A stretch of DNA of 64,000 bases, from NCBI RefSeq assembly GCF_021310995.1, contig NZ_CP054151.1, positions 1 to 64,000 on the forward strand, given 5' to 3'. The DNA is from Agrobacterium vaccinii. Lineage in GTDB: Bacteria; Pseudomonadota; Alphaproteobacteria; Rhizobiales; Rhizobiaceae. The position numbers were made by a program, and so were the translations under genes. The stretch's first letter is position 1, and each line of letters starts with the position of its first letter. Below the pieces are notes generated by a model. The model was not told where the DNA came from. It did no database searches and saw only the letters and a list, made by a program, of their open reading frames with translations. Of the stretch, positions 7,962 through 16,058 are shown piece after piece.

Positions 7962-8342
7962 CAGCTATCCCGCTGCGATTGATAAGACGCCCCAGCGACC
8001 ATGACCGCCGGCCATCGTGTCAGCGACCCGGACTGGATCGCCAAACCCTTATTATCATATGATTTTCAAATCACGAGACCACAAAGGCGCCAGTAAGCAA
8101 CAAATCACTGGTGTGGCCTTACCAGGCCATTAATAGCCAACGACATCATCTTTACCGACTGATCGCCATGAGACCTGGATCACCGAACAGCAGCTGTAGA
8201 TTTGTCCCATCGAGCCGCTGCTCGCCTTATCAAATCACCGACCTCATTCTCCACGGCGCTAGCCTGACGCAATAACTGACTGATGTTGCCGACAACCGAC
8301 AGCAAGTGTCGATTTGAAGGTCGCGTAGGTGTTCGACCTCGG
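7962..8342. other. Intergenic, possible short coding remnant
   Basis: No full gene is assigned. On the minus strand around 8180-8300 a frame reading LLSVVGNISQLLRQASAVENEVGDLI looks protein-like but has no clear start; it may be a frameshifted end of the gene at 8343 or a separate remnant. A small hairpin (TGGCCT/AGGCCA, 8114-8129) lies nearer the phosphatase gene. Confidence 0.4.
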
Positions 8343-8699
8343 TTACAGAGAGAGGTCAAGATTTGCAACGACGGAAATCTTTGTGCCGCTATCAAGTACA
8401 ATGTGCAGATCGCGGATCATACCTGCAGCCAAAAGAAACGCAGCGCGAACCTGATCGTCGTCTCGCCAGCCCCGTTCGACCGACAGAGCCGTTGTATGAA
8501 TATCGAGTACGATATCGCGCCCTGGCCCTTTGGATATCCCTACAGCCTCTCGTAGGTCTGCAATCGTCGCGACGGCGCGCTCAAGCATTTGCCGTTTTTG
8601 AAGCGCATCAAGGCGCTCTATCCGATTGGCATCGCGGATAAGTTCGCCAATAAAATTCGTGACCAGGCTCATCATGCATGAAATGCCGGACGCATGCAT
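8343..8699 (-). CDS. Hypothetical helical protein
   Basis: A 118-residue protein, mostly helical and rich in Arg, Asp and Ala, with no signal peptide or membrane segment. The centre (RIERLDALQKRQMLERAVATIADLREAVG) could form an amphipathic or coiled helix. Several starts are possible (8699, or the paired ATGs nine codons in). The residue composition and codon use are coherent with coding DNA, but no family is recognised. The minus-strand continuation past its stop may be the rest of the same ancestral gene in another frame. Confidence 0.5.
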   Translation of the reverse strand: MHASGISCMMSLVTNFIGELIRDANRIERLDALQKRQMLERAVATIADLREAVGISKGPGRDIVLDIHTTALSVERGWRDDDQVRAAFLLAAGMIRDLHIVLDSGTKISVVANLDLSL

Positions 8700-8880
8700 T
8701 TTTTCAAGTCCCTGACTGGGTGAAACTTAATGAGTCCTGCTGTTTGAGAATGTCTGTGGTCCAACCGCATCACCGATGCCAGCCGATACTCATAGGTGCG
8801 AAGCTAATCGCCACCGGAACCTCACGGTCATCGTGATCTTTTCCACATTGAGACAGATCAACGGAACTCCGGAGACAAAT

Positions 8881-9369
8881 ATGGACATCGAGCACTTCTG
8901 GCTAACAAAAAGCGATTGGGTCCCCAACAATGAGCGATTGCCAGTCATCGTCTATCGCCAGATTAATCCAGATATAGACCCAGCTGGTTTCGAAAGTCTG
9001 TTTCTGAAAAATGGATGGACAGGCACATGGCGAAACGGGATTTTCGATTACCATCACTACCATAGCGGAGCGCATGAGGTCTTAGGTGTCGGACGCGGTC
9101 GCGCTGCGGTACAACTCGGTGGCCCAGAGGGACCGACCTTGGAAATAACACGGGGTGACTGCCTGATCCTCCCTGCCGGAACCGGCCACAGAAAGCTCAC
9201 CGGATCGTCAGACTTCCAGGTCGTTGGAGCTTATCCACCCGGTCAGGAACCCGACATTCAGCGCGAGGCTCCCACACACGAGATGATTAAAACGATCCGT
9301 TCTCTTCCAACGCCTGCCACTGATCCTGTACAGGGATCCACTGGTGCTCTGCAGTCCTTATGGACTTGA
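8881..9369 (+). CDS. Cupin-domain protein (YjlB-like)
   Basis: A 162-residue single cupin barrel. The first cupin motif is at about residues 57-77 (FDYHHYHSGAHEVLGVGRG; metal ligands H58, H59/H61 and E66 region). The second is at about 100-109 (LILPAGTGHRKL, metal ligand H108). The trailing GAYPPGQEPDI is typical of the YjlB type, whose substrate is unknown. The ATG at 8881 follows a GGAG site by about six bases; the upstream extension of the frame lacks homology. A degraded copy of the last third lies at 1366-1532. Confidence 0.82.
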   Translation: MDIEHFWLTKSDWVPNNERLPVIVYRQINPDIDPAGFESLFLKNGWTGTWRNGIFDYHHYHSGAHEVLGVGRGRAAVQLGGPEGPTLEITRGDCLILPAGTGHRKLTGSSDFQVVGAYPPGQEPDIQREAPTHEMIKTIRSLPTPATDPVQGSTGALQSLWT

Positions 9370-9718
9370 ACATAGCCGTTGCGAAGTCTCCTCTTCACGC
9401 GGTGGCGAACGCGTTTGGATAGCGCGCCCAGTCTCGGCAAGACATGCCCGGCGCTAAGGGACACCGCATTTCAACCCATCATCAATAACGGCTCTCATCG
9501 TCGTCCCACGCGTGCCATCGGTGGCGATCCCTCTCACATTGTCTTGGAAAGCGCTCCGAAAATGATACGCAACGGTTGCATTTATGACCATCGACGACGA
9601 AAGCTACGCTACCTGCATCGCGTTCAAATGGTGGTCCCCCTCTCCCGTTTCTTGATGCGTTCGCAACATCCCGTTCTGCCTCCTGAATACTGCAAAAATT
9701 ATTTGAAAAGAGATCACA
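9370..9718. other. Intergenic, nothing recognised
   Basis: Long overlapping frames exist on both strands but have poor composition. No structural RNA or repeat was detected. The promoter of the membrane protein gene at 9719 is presumably in its AT-richer last 60 bases. Confidence 0.4.
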
Positions 9719-10810
9719 TTGACCCCAGCGCTTCACCTTCCAAACCGCCCGTTTTCGTTGTCTCGCAATGTGATTTCAATTCCCCGCGCCTATATCTGGT
9801 CAACGCCCATCATTCTGGCACTCACGGCGTTTCTTCTTTTCTGGGAAGGACCAGGCGTATACCGAGATTTCCTCATCAGCCAGAACCCGATGGTAGTTGA
9901 GGACGGTGATATCCGGGATGGTCGATGCACGACACGAAAGGCAATCCTCACTGACTGCAAAGCACGTCTTGTCTACAGTTTCGACGCCAGAAGCTACGAC
10001 ACGAAGGTCGAAGTCATGTTCGTTGACTTCCACACGGGAGACTATGAGACCGAACTGGTTGTCTCGGCAGACCATCCCGAGTTGGCGACGATAAGCCTTG
10101 GTCTCGAAAAGCTATGGAACCGGATCATAACCCTCACGCTCTTTACTCTAGGTTTGGGCGGAATGGGTATCGGGATGATTTTTCTGGCGTTGCGCATTCT
10201 GAGGGTCAAGAGCCAGTTGTCCCGGCCGGCATTGCTCCAAACCGTTCCGGTGGAAATTGCTGAATTCGACCGCAAGAGCAATATTCTGTCCGTCACCTAC
10301 AACGACAAGATCGCCGATGACAAAACTGGCCGATCCGCCTACACACGTTTTACCAACGGCGAAGAACCATTGATCGTAGGGGCAGCAGATGGAAAGCTTT
10401 TGGGCATGGCTGTGCGGCATGGAGCCACAGCTCTTCCTGTGCTTCTGGATGACCGCTTCAACCGTGTTGCTTTAACGGACGATGAGCGAGCCGCAGCCCT
10501 CATTCCTTTCGCAAATCACCCATCCATCGACGAGGTGCCCAACAGCGTGGCGCAGAAAACGACGATGTCGCCCCGCAGCGTCTTGCAAATTTTCGTCATC
10601 ACGCTCCTCTTAATCGTTGTTGGCCTGTGCGGCTTTTGGCTTTGGTATGTAACCACATCGCCAACACAGTTTCAGACGCCTGGCATGGACATCAACAGCA
10701 TGATGCCTCAACCCCTCAACAGCTGGGGCTGCGATCAACTGAAAGCACGCTTTGGTCATGATAGAGCGCCATATGGCTGCGTTGCAGCCGACCACCTCAG
10801 TTGGAAATAG
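9719..10810 (+). CDS. Hypothetical membrane protein, three predicted TM segments
   Basis: A 363-residue protein with hydrophobic segments near residues 26-43, 138-160 and 285-308. The segment between the first and second (about 95 residues, with a C-x-x-x-x-x-x-x-C pair) probably faces the periplasm, and the 120-residue segment after the second lies on the other side. The frame opens with a TTG at 9719 preceded by an AAAGAGA site; an internal GTG 17 codons later is also possible. It ends with a soluble tail containing CDQLKARFGHDRAPYGC. Architecture resembles DUF3592-type proteins, but no family is certain. Confidence 0.65.
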   Translation: MTPALHLPNRPFSLSRNVISIPRAYIWSTPIILALTAFLLFWEGPGVYRDFLISQNPMVVEDGDIRDGRCTTRKAILTDCKARLVYSFDARSYDTKVEVMFVDFHTGDYETELVVSADHPELATISLGLEKLWNRIITLTLFTLGLGGMGIGMIFLALRILRVKSQLSRPALLQTVPVEIAEFDRKSNILSVTYNDKIADDKTGRSAYTRFTNGEEPLIVGAADGKLLGMAVRHGATALPVLLDDRFNRVALTDDERAAALIPFANHPSIDEVPNSVAQKTTMSPRSVLQIFVITLLLIVVGLCGFWLWYVTTSPTQFQTPGMDINSMMPQPLNSWGCDQLKARFGHDRAPYGCVAADHLSWK

Positions 10811-10864
10811 GATATCCCTTTAGGCAGGGGCCTGCTTCGACACAGGATGGTTTGAAAGAACGGA

Positions 10865-11757
10865 TTAACCCACCCGCTCCTTCGCGATTCTCACATTTCG
10901 GCGCTCCCAGCTGACGAGCACGAGACTTGCTGCCGCGATGAGGATTGCGCCGACAAAAACGTTGATGGCGGGGATTTCCGTCCAGATGGCGTAGCCGTAG
11001 ACGAAGGCCCAGATCAGGCCGGTATATTCCACCGGTGCCAGCGACGAGGCGGGCGCATGTCTGAAGCCTTCATAGAGAAGATATTGGCCTACCGTCGAGA
11101 CCAGCCCGACTGCGATCATGAGAAGCCAGCCTTGAGCATCCGGGTTTTCCCATAGCCAGGGCAAGGACAGTGCGCAGGCTATGCCGAACAGTGCACTGGT
11201 GGCGTACATCTGCGTTAGCGTCGTCTCGCTTCTGCTGACGAGACGAATGAGGATTGTGCTCACGCCCAGCAGAAGCCTGCGATGATGCACAGTGTTGCGG
11301 GGAGCCAGTTTGGAGAATTGGCCGGATTGGCCGCCACGACGACACCGACGAAACCGACCGCGCAGGCTATCCAGCGGCCGGCACCGACCTTTTCCTTCAG
11401 AACGAAGATGGAGAGAACCATCACCATGATGGGTGCGGAGAAATAGAGGGTGGTGAGTTCTGCCAACCCCAGATATCGTGCGGAGCTGTAAAACAGGATC
11501 CATGCAGCGAGCATGAGGGCTGCGCGAATGACGACGGTGCCGCGATATTTGCTTTTGAGGATGGACGGATGGCGGTAGCGGTATGCCAGCACGCTGGTGA
11601 TCAGGAAGATGACTGCGCTTCTTACAAAAAGGATCTGGGGAACCGCGTAGCTTTCGACAAGCCATTTGACGAGCGCATCCTGAAGAGCAAAACAGGAGTA
11701 ACCCATGGCCGCCAGCCCGATGCCGAAAAGCGGTCTTGCTTCCAATGATCCTGCCAT
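10865..11757 (-). pseudogene. EamA-family (drug/metabolite) transporter, single-base frameshift
   Basis: Two EamA repeats of five helices each are present, but in different frames. The first half (from ATG 11757, EARPLFGIGLAAMGYSCFALQD to CIIAGFCWA) stops at a TGA at 11260. The second half (VSTILIRLVSRSETT to SWERRNVRIAKERVG) continues in the next frame to 10865. Restoring one G at the TGGGCGTGAG junction rebuilds a normal protein of about 300 residues. These transporters move metabolites such as amino acids or nucleotides across the inner membrane. This is either a recent pseudogene or a sequence error. Confidence 0.8.
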
Positions 11758-12014
11758 GAATTTCACCACGATACTCTGATGGTTTGTCCTAACCGAGCCC
11801 AGCGACACGGTCCATCAAATACGTCAGCGTATTTCGACGCGTTTGCCCCGTGGTCCGGTCACGGCAGCCAAGCTCCAAAGCCAAGGGTAAAGCTTTGCTA
11901 GACATACGAGCTGGATGAGCGGACACCCAATCCAGCCGCGTTGTGTCATTGCCTCGCTAAACGACGTGGTTTAAAGCCCTCGATCTTTGCACATCGACGG
12001 TCTTGACGGTCAAT

Positions 12015-12208
12015 TCACAGGCATCGCGCCCGTCGTGCCACACTTTGCAAATTTACCCTTTGTATCCTCGCACTGTACGGCCTTTTTCTTGACCGGCTCG
12101 CACTTTACAAATTTACCTTTGGCGTCTCGGCACTGCTCAGCGCTAGCTGGCGCCGTGACAAAGGAGATCAAGGCAACGTCAAACGCAAACCAAAACCAAT
12201 TTCCACAT
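12015..12208 (-). pseudogene. Small secreted Cys-repeat protein, frameshift in signal peptide
   Basis: On the minus strand an ATG at 12208 with an AGAGGA ribosome site begins MWKLVLVC. The frame must then shift by one base (probably in the T4 run) to continue as a signal peptide ending TAPASA. The mature part has two similar units: QCRDAKGKFVKC and QCEDTKGKFAKCG, separated by a Lys-rich linker, then a TGA at 12015. Such doubled C-x-D-x-K-G-K-F-x-K-C proteins are small periplasmic proteins of unknown role in alphaproteobacteria. The opposite-strand ORF here is a shadow. Confidence 0.6.
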
Positions 12209-12413
12209 ATCCGGTTCCTCTAGTCGGGATCGACAACGCTATTGATATACCGACCCGGGAAAAATGCCAGATGCGGCCCGCAACTGTGATATCCAACAGC
12301 GGGAGGCCGGCGCCATAGATCGGCGTTGATCAAGGGTCCGCACCAGATCATCTGAACTGGCTCTCAAACCAACACTCGTGGTCAATCGCGCTGCGTACAC
12401 CCAGCGAAAGGAG

Positions 12414-12773
12414 TCAGATCAGAAACCAGATCGCGGCCGCTGCGGTGATACAAAGAACCACGAAATGCTGCGCTGTTAGAGAGTATCCCGTCTTGCACGC
12501 GGGCATTCCAGGAACAGGCTCACCGACTGGCGGATATGCTCGTGCGCTCACCGCTGGGGACGCGACATCGGTCGTTGTGTCTTCCGGAGGAGAGCTGGGG
12601 GCTGCGGCAGACTGCATTGCCGACACGGCGACAACTCTTGTGGTTTCTTCGTCGGACTTGACCGTCACACGGATTTCGGAACCGGACCTGACTGCGTCAA
12701 CGGCGTCGCGGGCCGCCGCAACCTCGTTATCGGCTTCAACAAGGGTGGTATAGGTGACGAGAAAAAAGGGCAT
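12414..12773 (-). CDS. Hypothetical tail-anchored protein
   Basis: A 119-residue protein. Residues 1-55 form a small alpha/beta domain (FFLVTYTTLVEADNEVAAARDAVDAVRSG, then VTVKSDEETTRVVAV). A Pro/Thr/Ala-rich linker follows to about residue 95, and a C-terminal hydrophobic segment (FVVLCITAAAAIWFLI) would anchor it in the inner membrane with the domain facing the cytoplasm. The start at 12773 gives the natural domain opening; an ATG eight codons upstream is also in frame. No functional assignment. Confidence 0.6.
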   Translation of the reverse strand: MPFFLVTYTTLVEADNEVAAARDAVDAVRSGSEIRVTVKSDEETTRVVAVSAMQSAAAPSSPPEDTTTDVASPAVSARAYPPVGEPVPGMPACKTGYSLTAQHFVVLCITAAAAIWFLI

Positions 12774-12857
12774 CGCTTCCAGAACTATTTGAACCAAATT
12801 ATCACCGAGAAAAAACAGTCGATCGTTCTGCCGGATTATAACTTTGCAGGGCCACGA

Positions 12858-13298
12858 TCACTCAGCGCCAGATCGCGCAGCGAGCGGTTCAGCATCCGGC
12901 AGAACCCGATCCTCCTTTAGACCACCAAGAGACTGGATAAGATCGAGGACACGCTGGCGAATGCTGGCGTCATCAATCTCCAGGAATGCCTTTACCAACG
13001 CCATGCGCTCTTTCGAATCCAACTCCAACGGACGAAGAGTTGGTGCCAGCGAACCCTGATCCATCGATGTTTTCGGATCACCCTCGAAAAAGAAGGAGAT
13101 GGGAACACTCAAAAGCTCAGATATGCGTTGTAGCCGGCCGGCTCCCGCGCGGTTTGTGCCCTTTTCGTATTTCTGAATCTGCTGCAACGTGATCCCGAGA
13201 CGGTCTCCAAGCATGCCTTGGGTCATTCCCACCGTCGACCGACGCATCCGGATACGTGCGCCAAGATGAGCGTCGATGGCGGGTGGTGACTTTGTCAT
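12858..13298 (-). CDS. XRE-family transcriptional regulator
   Basis: A 146-residue repressor-type protein with an N-terminal HTH_3 domain at about residues 10-65 (LGARIRMRRSTVGMTQGMLGDRLG, then ITLQQIQKYEKGTNRAGAGRLQRIS) and an ISFFFEG transition. The C-terminal region (SKERMALVKAFLEIDDASIRQRVLDLIQSL) is helical and probably dimerises. This architecture is common in alphaproteobacterial regulators with many paralogues. The start at 13298 was chosen because upstream residues lack homology. It may regulate the nearby genes, but no operator was identified. Confidence 0.82.
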   Translation of the reverse strand: MTKSPPAIDAHLGARIRMRRSTVGMTQGMLGDRLGITLQQIQKYEKGTNRAGAGRLQRISELLSVPISFFFEGDPKTSMDQGSLAPTLRPLELDSKERMALVKAFLEIDDASIRQRVLDLIQSLGGLKEDRVLPDAEPLAARSGAE

Positions 13299-13526
13299 GA
13301 GGGGCGAAACTCCAAAACGTTCGGCCGAACCCGTGCAACAAATCTGTTGAAGCTGCAACTGCGCAACCCCGAAATTCTCGAGCGTTCTCTCACCTCTGCT
13401 GTAGCATGCGTGCCACTTTGCTGGACAGAGCAGACTTTAATGTCACCAACAATAAGAAGATAGACGAGCCTTTCGCGGGGGCAGCATCTGAATCTTTGAC
13501 TATCATCAGCCAATTCATGCTTGCTG

Positions 13527-14450
13527 TTATGCTTCATCCGGCAGCACGTCCTGCTCCAGCATTGCGATGTGTTCGTCACAGACATTCTTTACCACCTCGA
13601 GAAGATGCGCCGTCCGCTCCCCAAGCCAGACAAGCGCCTCCTCGCTGATCTCGAAATGCTTCGAGTACCGCGCCTTCACATAGGCCTCGTTGATCGTGTT
13701 GAACCAGGCCCGCTCCCGATGGTGATCGCGCGGAAAGGCTTCCACCAATCGAAGGCTTTGTTCCTCTGCAAGCGAGCGCAGAAACTTGAGATTGTGAGAA
13801 GGTGGCGCGTAGTTTGTAAGCGTCAACAACACGCAAGTGTAAGCTTGCTCGATCAACTGATGTAGATCAAAAGCCGCCAGATCACGGTTGCCTCGGCTAA
13901 TGTGAAAGGAAGCTCCTTCCGAAAACTGGCGGAGCAAATCTGTTCTGCTTTCAAATGAGTCCCTCGCGACCCTCAACCGCTCTTTCGCAGTGAGCGGCTT
14001 CGGCTCAGCCAATGGCTCGTCATCCAGTTCGTAAAGAACGATCCCGTCTCTGCGGATATCCGAGAAGAAGTAATGGCCTTCCTTCAACTGCGTGTTCACC
14101 TCACGACGCGAGTGAACGATGAACTGTGCCGGCGTTTCGATAAAGCTGTCGCGTATGAGACGATCGGCTGCTTTGTACCAGTATTCAGCAAAGTCTGTCA
14201 GCTTGCGATTGTTGACGATGACAAGCAGATCGAAGTCCGAGCGATAACCCTTCATCGTATGCGGTTCGTCGACAAAGGTGCCACGCGCATAGGACCCGAA
14301 CAGGATGATTTTGAGGATGCGTCCGCGCTTCTTGAAGTCTGCTGTTCCCTCGCCAAGCGCATCCTCAAATTCTTCGTGCAGGATCTCGAGCGCACGGGCA
14401 AGTTCACGTTGCTTGCGTGGCGGGATATGATCGAGCGAGGACTTCATCAT
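13527..14450 (-). CDS. Nucleotidyltransferase-HEPN fusion protein
   Basis: A 307-residue two-domain protein. The N-terminal nucleotidyltransferase has the catalytic motif FGSYARG (G52-S53) and the metal pair D72 and D74 (SDFDLLV). The C-terminal HEPN domain, from about residue 155, contains DLAAFDLHQLIEQAYTCVLL, SHNLKFL and RYSKHFEIS. In separate-gene form, MNT and HEPN make a toxin-antitoxin pair in which MNT modifies and silences the HEPN ribonuclease; here both are fused in one chain. It is monocistronic, about 230 bp upstream (in its own direction) of an XRE gene on the same strand. Confidence 0.85.
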   Translation of the reverse strand: MMKSSLDHIPPRKQRELARALEILHEEFEDALGEGTADFKKRGRILKIILFGSYARGTFVDEPHTMKGYRSDFDLLVIVNNRKLTDFAEYWYKAADRLIRDSFIETPAQFIVHSRREVNTQLKEGHYFFSDIRRDGIVLYELDDEPLAEPKPLTAKERLRVARDSFESRTDLLRQFSEGASFHISRGNRDLAAFDLHQLIEQAYTCVLLTLTNYAPPSHNLKFLRSLAEEQSLRLVEAFPRDHHRERAWFNTINEAYVKARYSKHFEISEEALVWLGERTAHLLEVVKNVCDEHIAMLEQDVLPDEA

Positions 14451-14657
14451 GGTAGCAGGTTCTGTTCGTTAGTGGTGGCGACGTCGACTCTCTTAAGGGT
14501 AGTGCGGAAAACCTGACACAGTTCAACTGAAACAACAACTGCAGGAAATCCTACTAGGTCTTTGACACGCTTCACACAAAAGCTCTCAGCGGAGTTGGCA
14601 TGCCTTCGTCTGCGGTGCTGCTTTCAGTTCTGATTTGGCTGCCTTGCCCTTCCTTGC

Positions 14658-15236
14658 TTACTCATCAATCGTGGCTCTGCCGGGCCTTCCCGTCATCCGT
14701 CCAAGTGTTTCGTCATTCAGCGCGAAGCGGTGAACGAGCGCCATGGTGACGTGGCCTGCGATCAGAACCGACAGACCCCATGCCAACAGACTGTGAAAAA
14801 GATCGGCCGGTGCGATCATCCATAAAACCTCCGCCCCGCTCGCCGGGATCCACGGCTCCCACCCCTTGCCGCTGCCATAGGCCCGCAACAGCGCCAGTGC
14901 CGGAATGCTAAACATCAGAACATAGAAGCTGACGTGAACAACAGCGGCCATACGACCGGTGACGGTGGTCGATTGAACCGGGCGACGGTTGCGATTGACG
15001 GTCCACCAGGTAGCGCGAATGACGACAAGCACGATCACCAGAAGGCCGACGGTGCCATGGCCAGGTCCAAGCGACGTGACCGTCCTGACCCACTCCGTAT
15101 CGCCAAATACACGCCACGTCAGAATGACGAGAAACTGCCAAATCAAAAGAATGGCCATCGTGCAATGAAAGGTTCGGCTGATGAGACCATACTGCCTCGG
15201 CGTATCCAGCCACATACGAGAATTCCTGTTTATCAT
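14658..15236 (-). CDS. Cytochrome b561
   Basis: A 192-residue, four-helix inner-membrane dihaem cytochrome of the bacterial b561 type, moving electrons between the quinone pool and a partner. Likely haem ligands are visible in helix 1 (RTFHCTMAILLIWQF), helix 2 (PGHGTVGLLVIV) and helix 4 (LFHSLLAWGL...GHVTMALVHRF). The N terminus PRQYGLISRTFHC is a classical b561 opening. It stands alone; no catalase, thiosulfate or hydrogenase partner is adjacent. Confidence 0.88.
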   Translation of the reverse strand: MINRNSRMWLDTPRQYGLISRTFHCTMAILLIWQFLVILTWRVFGDTEWVRTVTSLGPGHGTVGLLVIVLVVIRATWWTVNRNRRPVQSTTVTGRMAAVVHVSFYVLMFSIPALALLRAYGSGKGWEPWIPASGAEVLWMIAPADLFHSLLAWGLSVLIAGHVTMALVHRFALNDETLGRMTGRPGRATIDE

Positions 15237-15344
15237 TGCCTGCCTCTAGCTGTGGTTGACGCAGAGCGCAACGGTGGGATCCGACGATCGCCCTTGGTCT
15301 GATCCTTGCGCTGCGCTTCGCTCATCCAATAGCGCCAGACGCAC

Positions 15345-15400
15345 GCCTGTCCTGCCGCTCACTACGGCGCTATGGGGAGCGCGTTCCCGTCAGGACAGGC
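15345..15400. repeat. 10-bp inverted repeat with internal hairpin
   Basis: GCCTGTCCTG at 15345-15354 is exactly inverted at 15391-15400 across 36 bases, and the loop itself contains a GCGCT/AGCGC pair. No T tract follows. It lies between the cytochrome b561 gene and the end of the TraD-like gene. It might terminate transcription or be a protein-binding cruciform of the transfer region. Confidence 0.45.
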
Positions 15401-15487
15401 TCATCCCGCAATCCCTTTTGAAAGTCCAGTCATCCGTATCGCCGCCAACGCGTAGCCGAGGAGCAAGCGTTATGACATCCAGCACCG

Positions 15488-15853
15488 TCAAAGTTGAGCC
15501 TCCCCGGTGACATTAGCCTGACTGCTCCTGGCTTGCGGATATTCACTGCTCTGTTGCGCATTGCCGTCTGCCGCACCGTGGCCTTGACCCATCCGGCATT
15601 CATCGATCAGGTCGGCAAACAAGGCCCGATCGGCATCGCGACGGAGAAACGCTGGCAGCTGTGTTGCAAGCCAATGCTTCAGGTCACACTGAACGCCGGT
15701 ATTACCATCCTGCGCCAGGCGCTCCAGCACAAACGAACCGAGCAATATCTTGCGCCGGGTATCGTGCGCACGCTCCTGCCTGTCCAGTCGCGATTGCAAA
15801 CTGCGCTTGCGCTCTTCGAGCTCTTTGATGCGTTGCGCGATCGGCTTTCTCAT
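15488..15853 (-). CDS. traD: TraD-like conjugal transfer accessory protein
   Basis: A 121-residue protein. Residues 1-35 form a charged coiled-coil-like helix (RIKELEERKRSLQSRLDRQERA). A TraD-type core follows (DTRRKILLGSFVLERL, then FLRRDADRALFADLI), and the tail is Gln/Ser-rich. Small proteins of this kind lie next to, and divergent from, traA in Ti-type transfer regions and probably help the relaxosome at oriT. The ATG at 15853 follows AAAGGAG by nine bases; the longer upstream frame overlaps the intergenic oriT region and is rejected. Confidence 0.7.
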   Translation of the reverse strand: MRKPIAQRIKELEERKRSLQSRLDRQERAHDTRRKILLGSFVLERLAQDGNTGVQCDLKHWLATQLPAFLRRDADRALFADLIDECRMGQGHGAADGNAQQSSEYPQARSSQANVTGEAQL

Positions 15854-15980
15854 AGCGATGTGCTCCTTTGGCGATTTGGCCTCGGAGCTATTCGAACTCC
15901 ATTCTCTCAGGGCCCGCAACCTGCAAATCTGCACGTCGCCCGCACGGCCTGCCGGTGCTAGCGATGGCCTCATGAATGCA

Positions 15981-16000
15981 ACAAGGGCGCACTTACGAGT
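15981..16000. other. oriT: Candidate oriT nic core, RSF1010/pTi type
   Basis: In the 205-bp gap between the divergent traD-like and traA genes, the minus strand carries ACTCGTAAGTGCGCCCTTGT. Its TAAGTGCGCCCT core closely resembles, from memory, the nick region of RSF1010/pTi oriTs, which lies next to the relaxase gene. Direct repeats of AACTCG flank a C6 run beside it. No strong adjacent hairpin was found. Assignment rests on motif and position. Confidence 0.65.
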
Positions 16001-16058
16001 TCGGGGGGCGAGTTGCAGCATTCCCACTCACCCGGTTTCCACCATTGGGAAAGGACAG

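Noticed and set aside
15750..16058. N-terminal extension of traA by 103 codons
   Set aside because: The relaxase domain begins at the ATG at 16059 with a Shine-Dalgarno; the extension covers the oriT region and part of the divergent traD-like gene.
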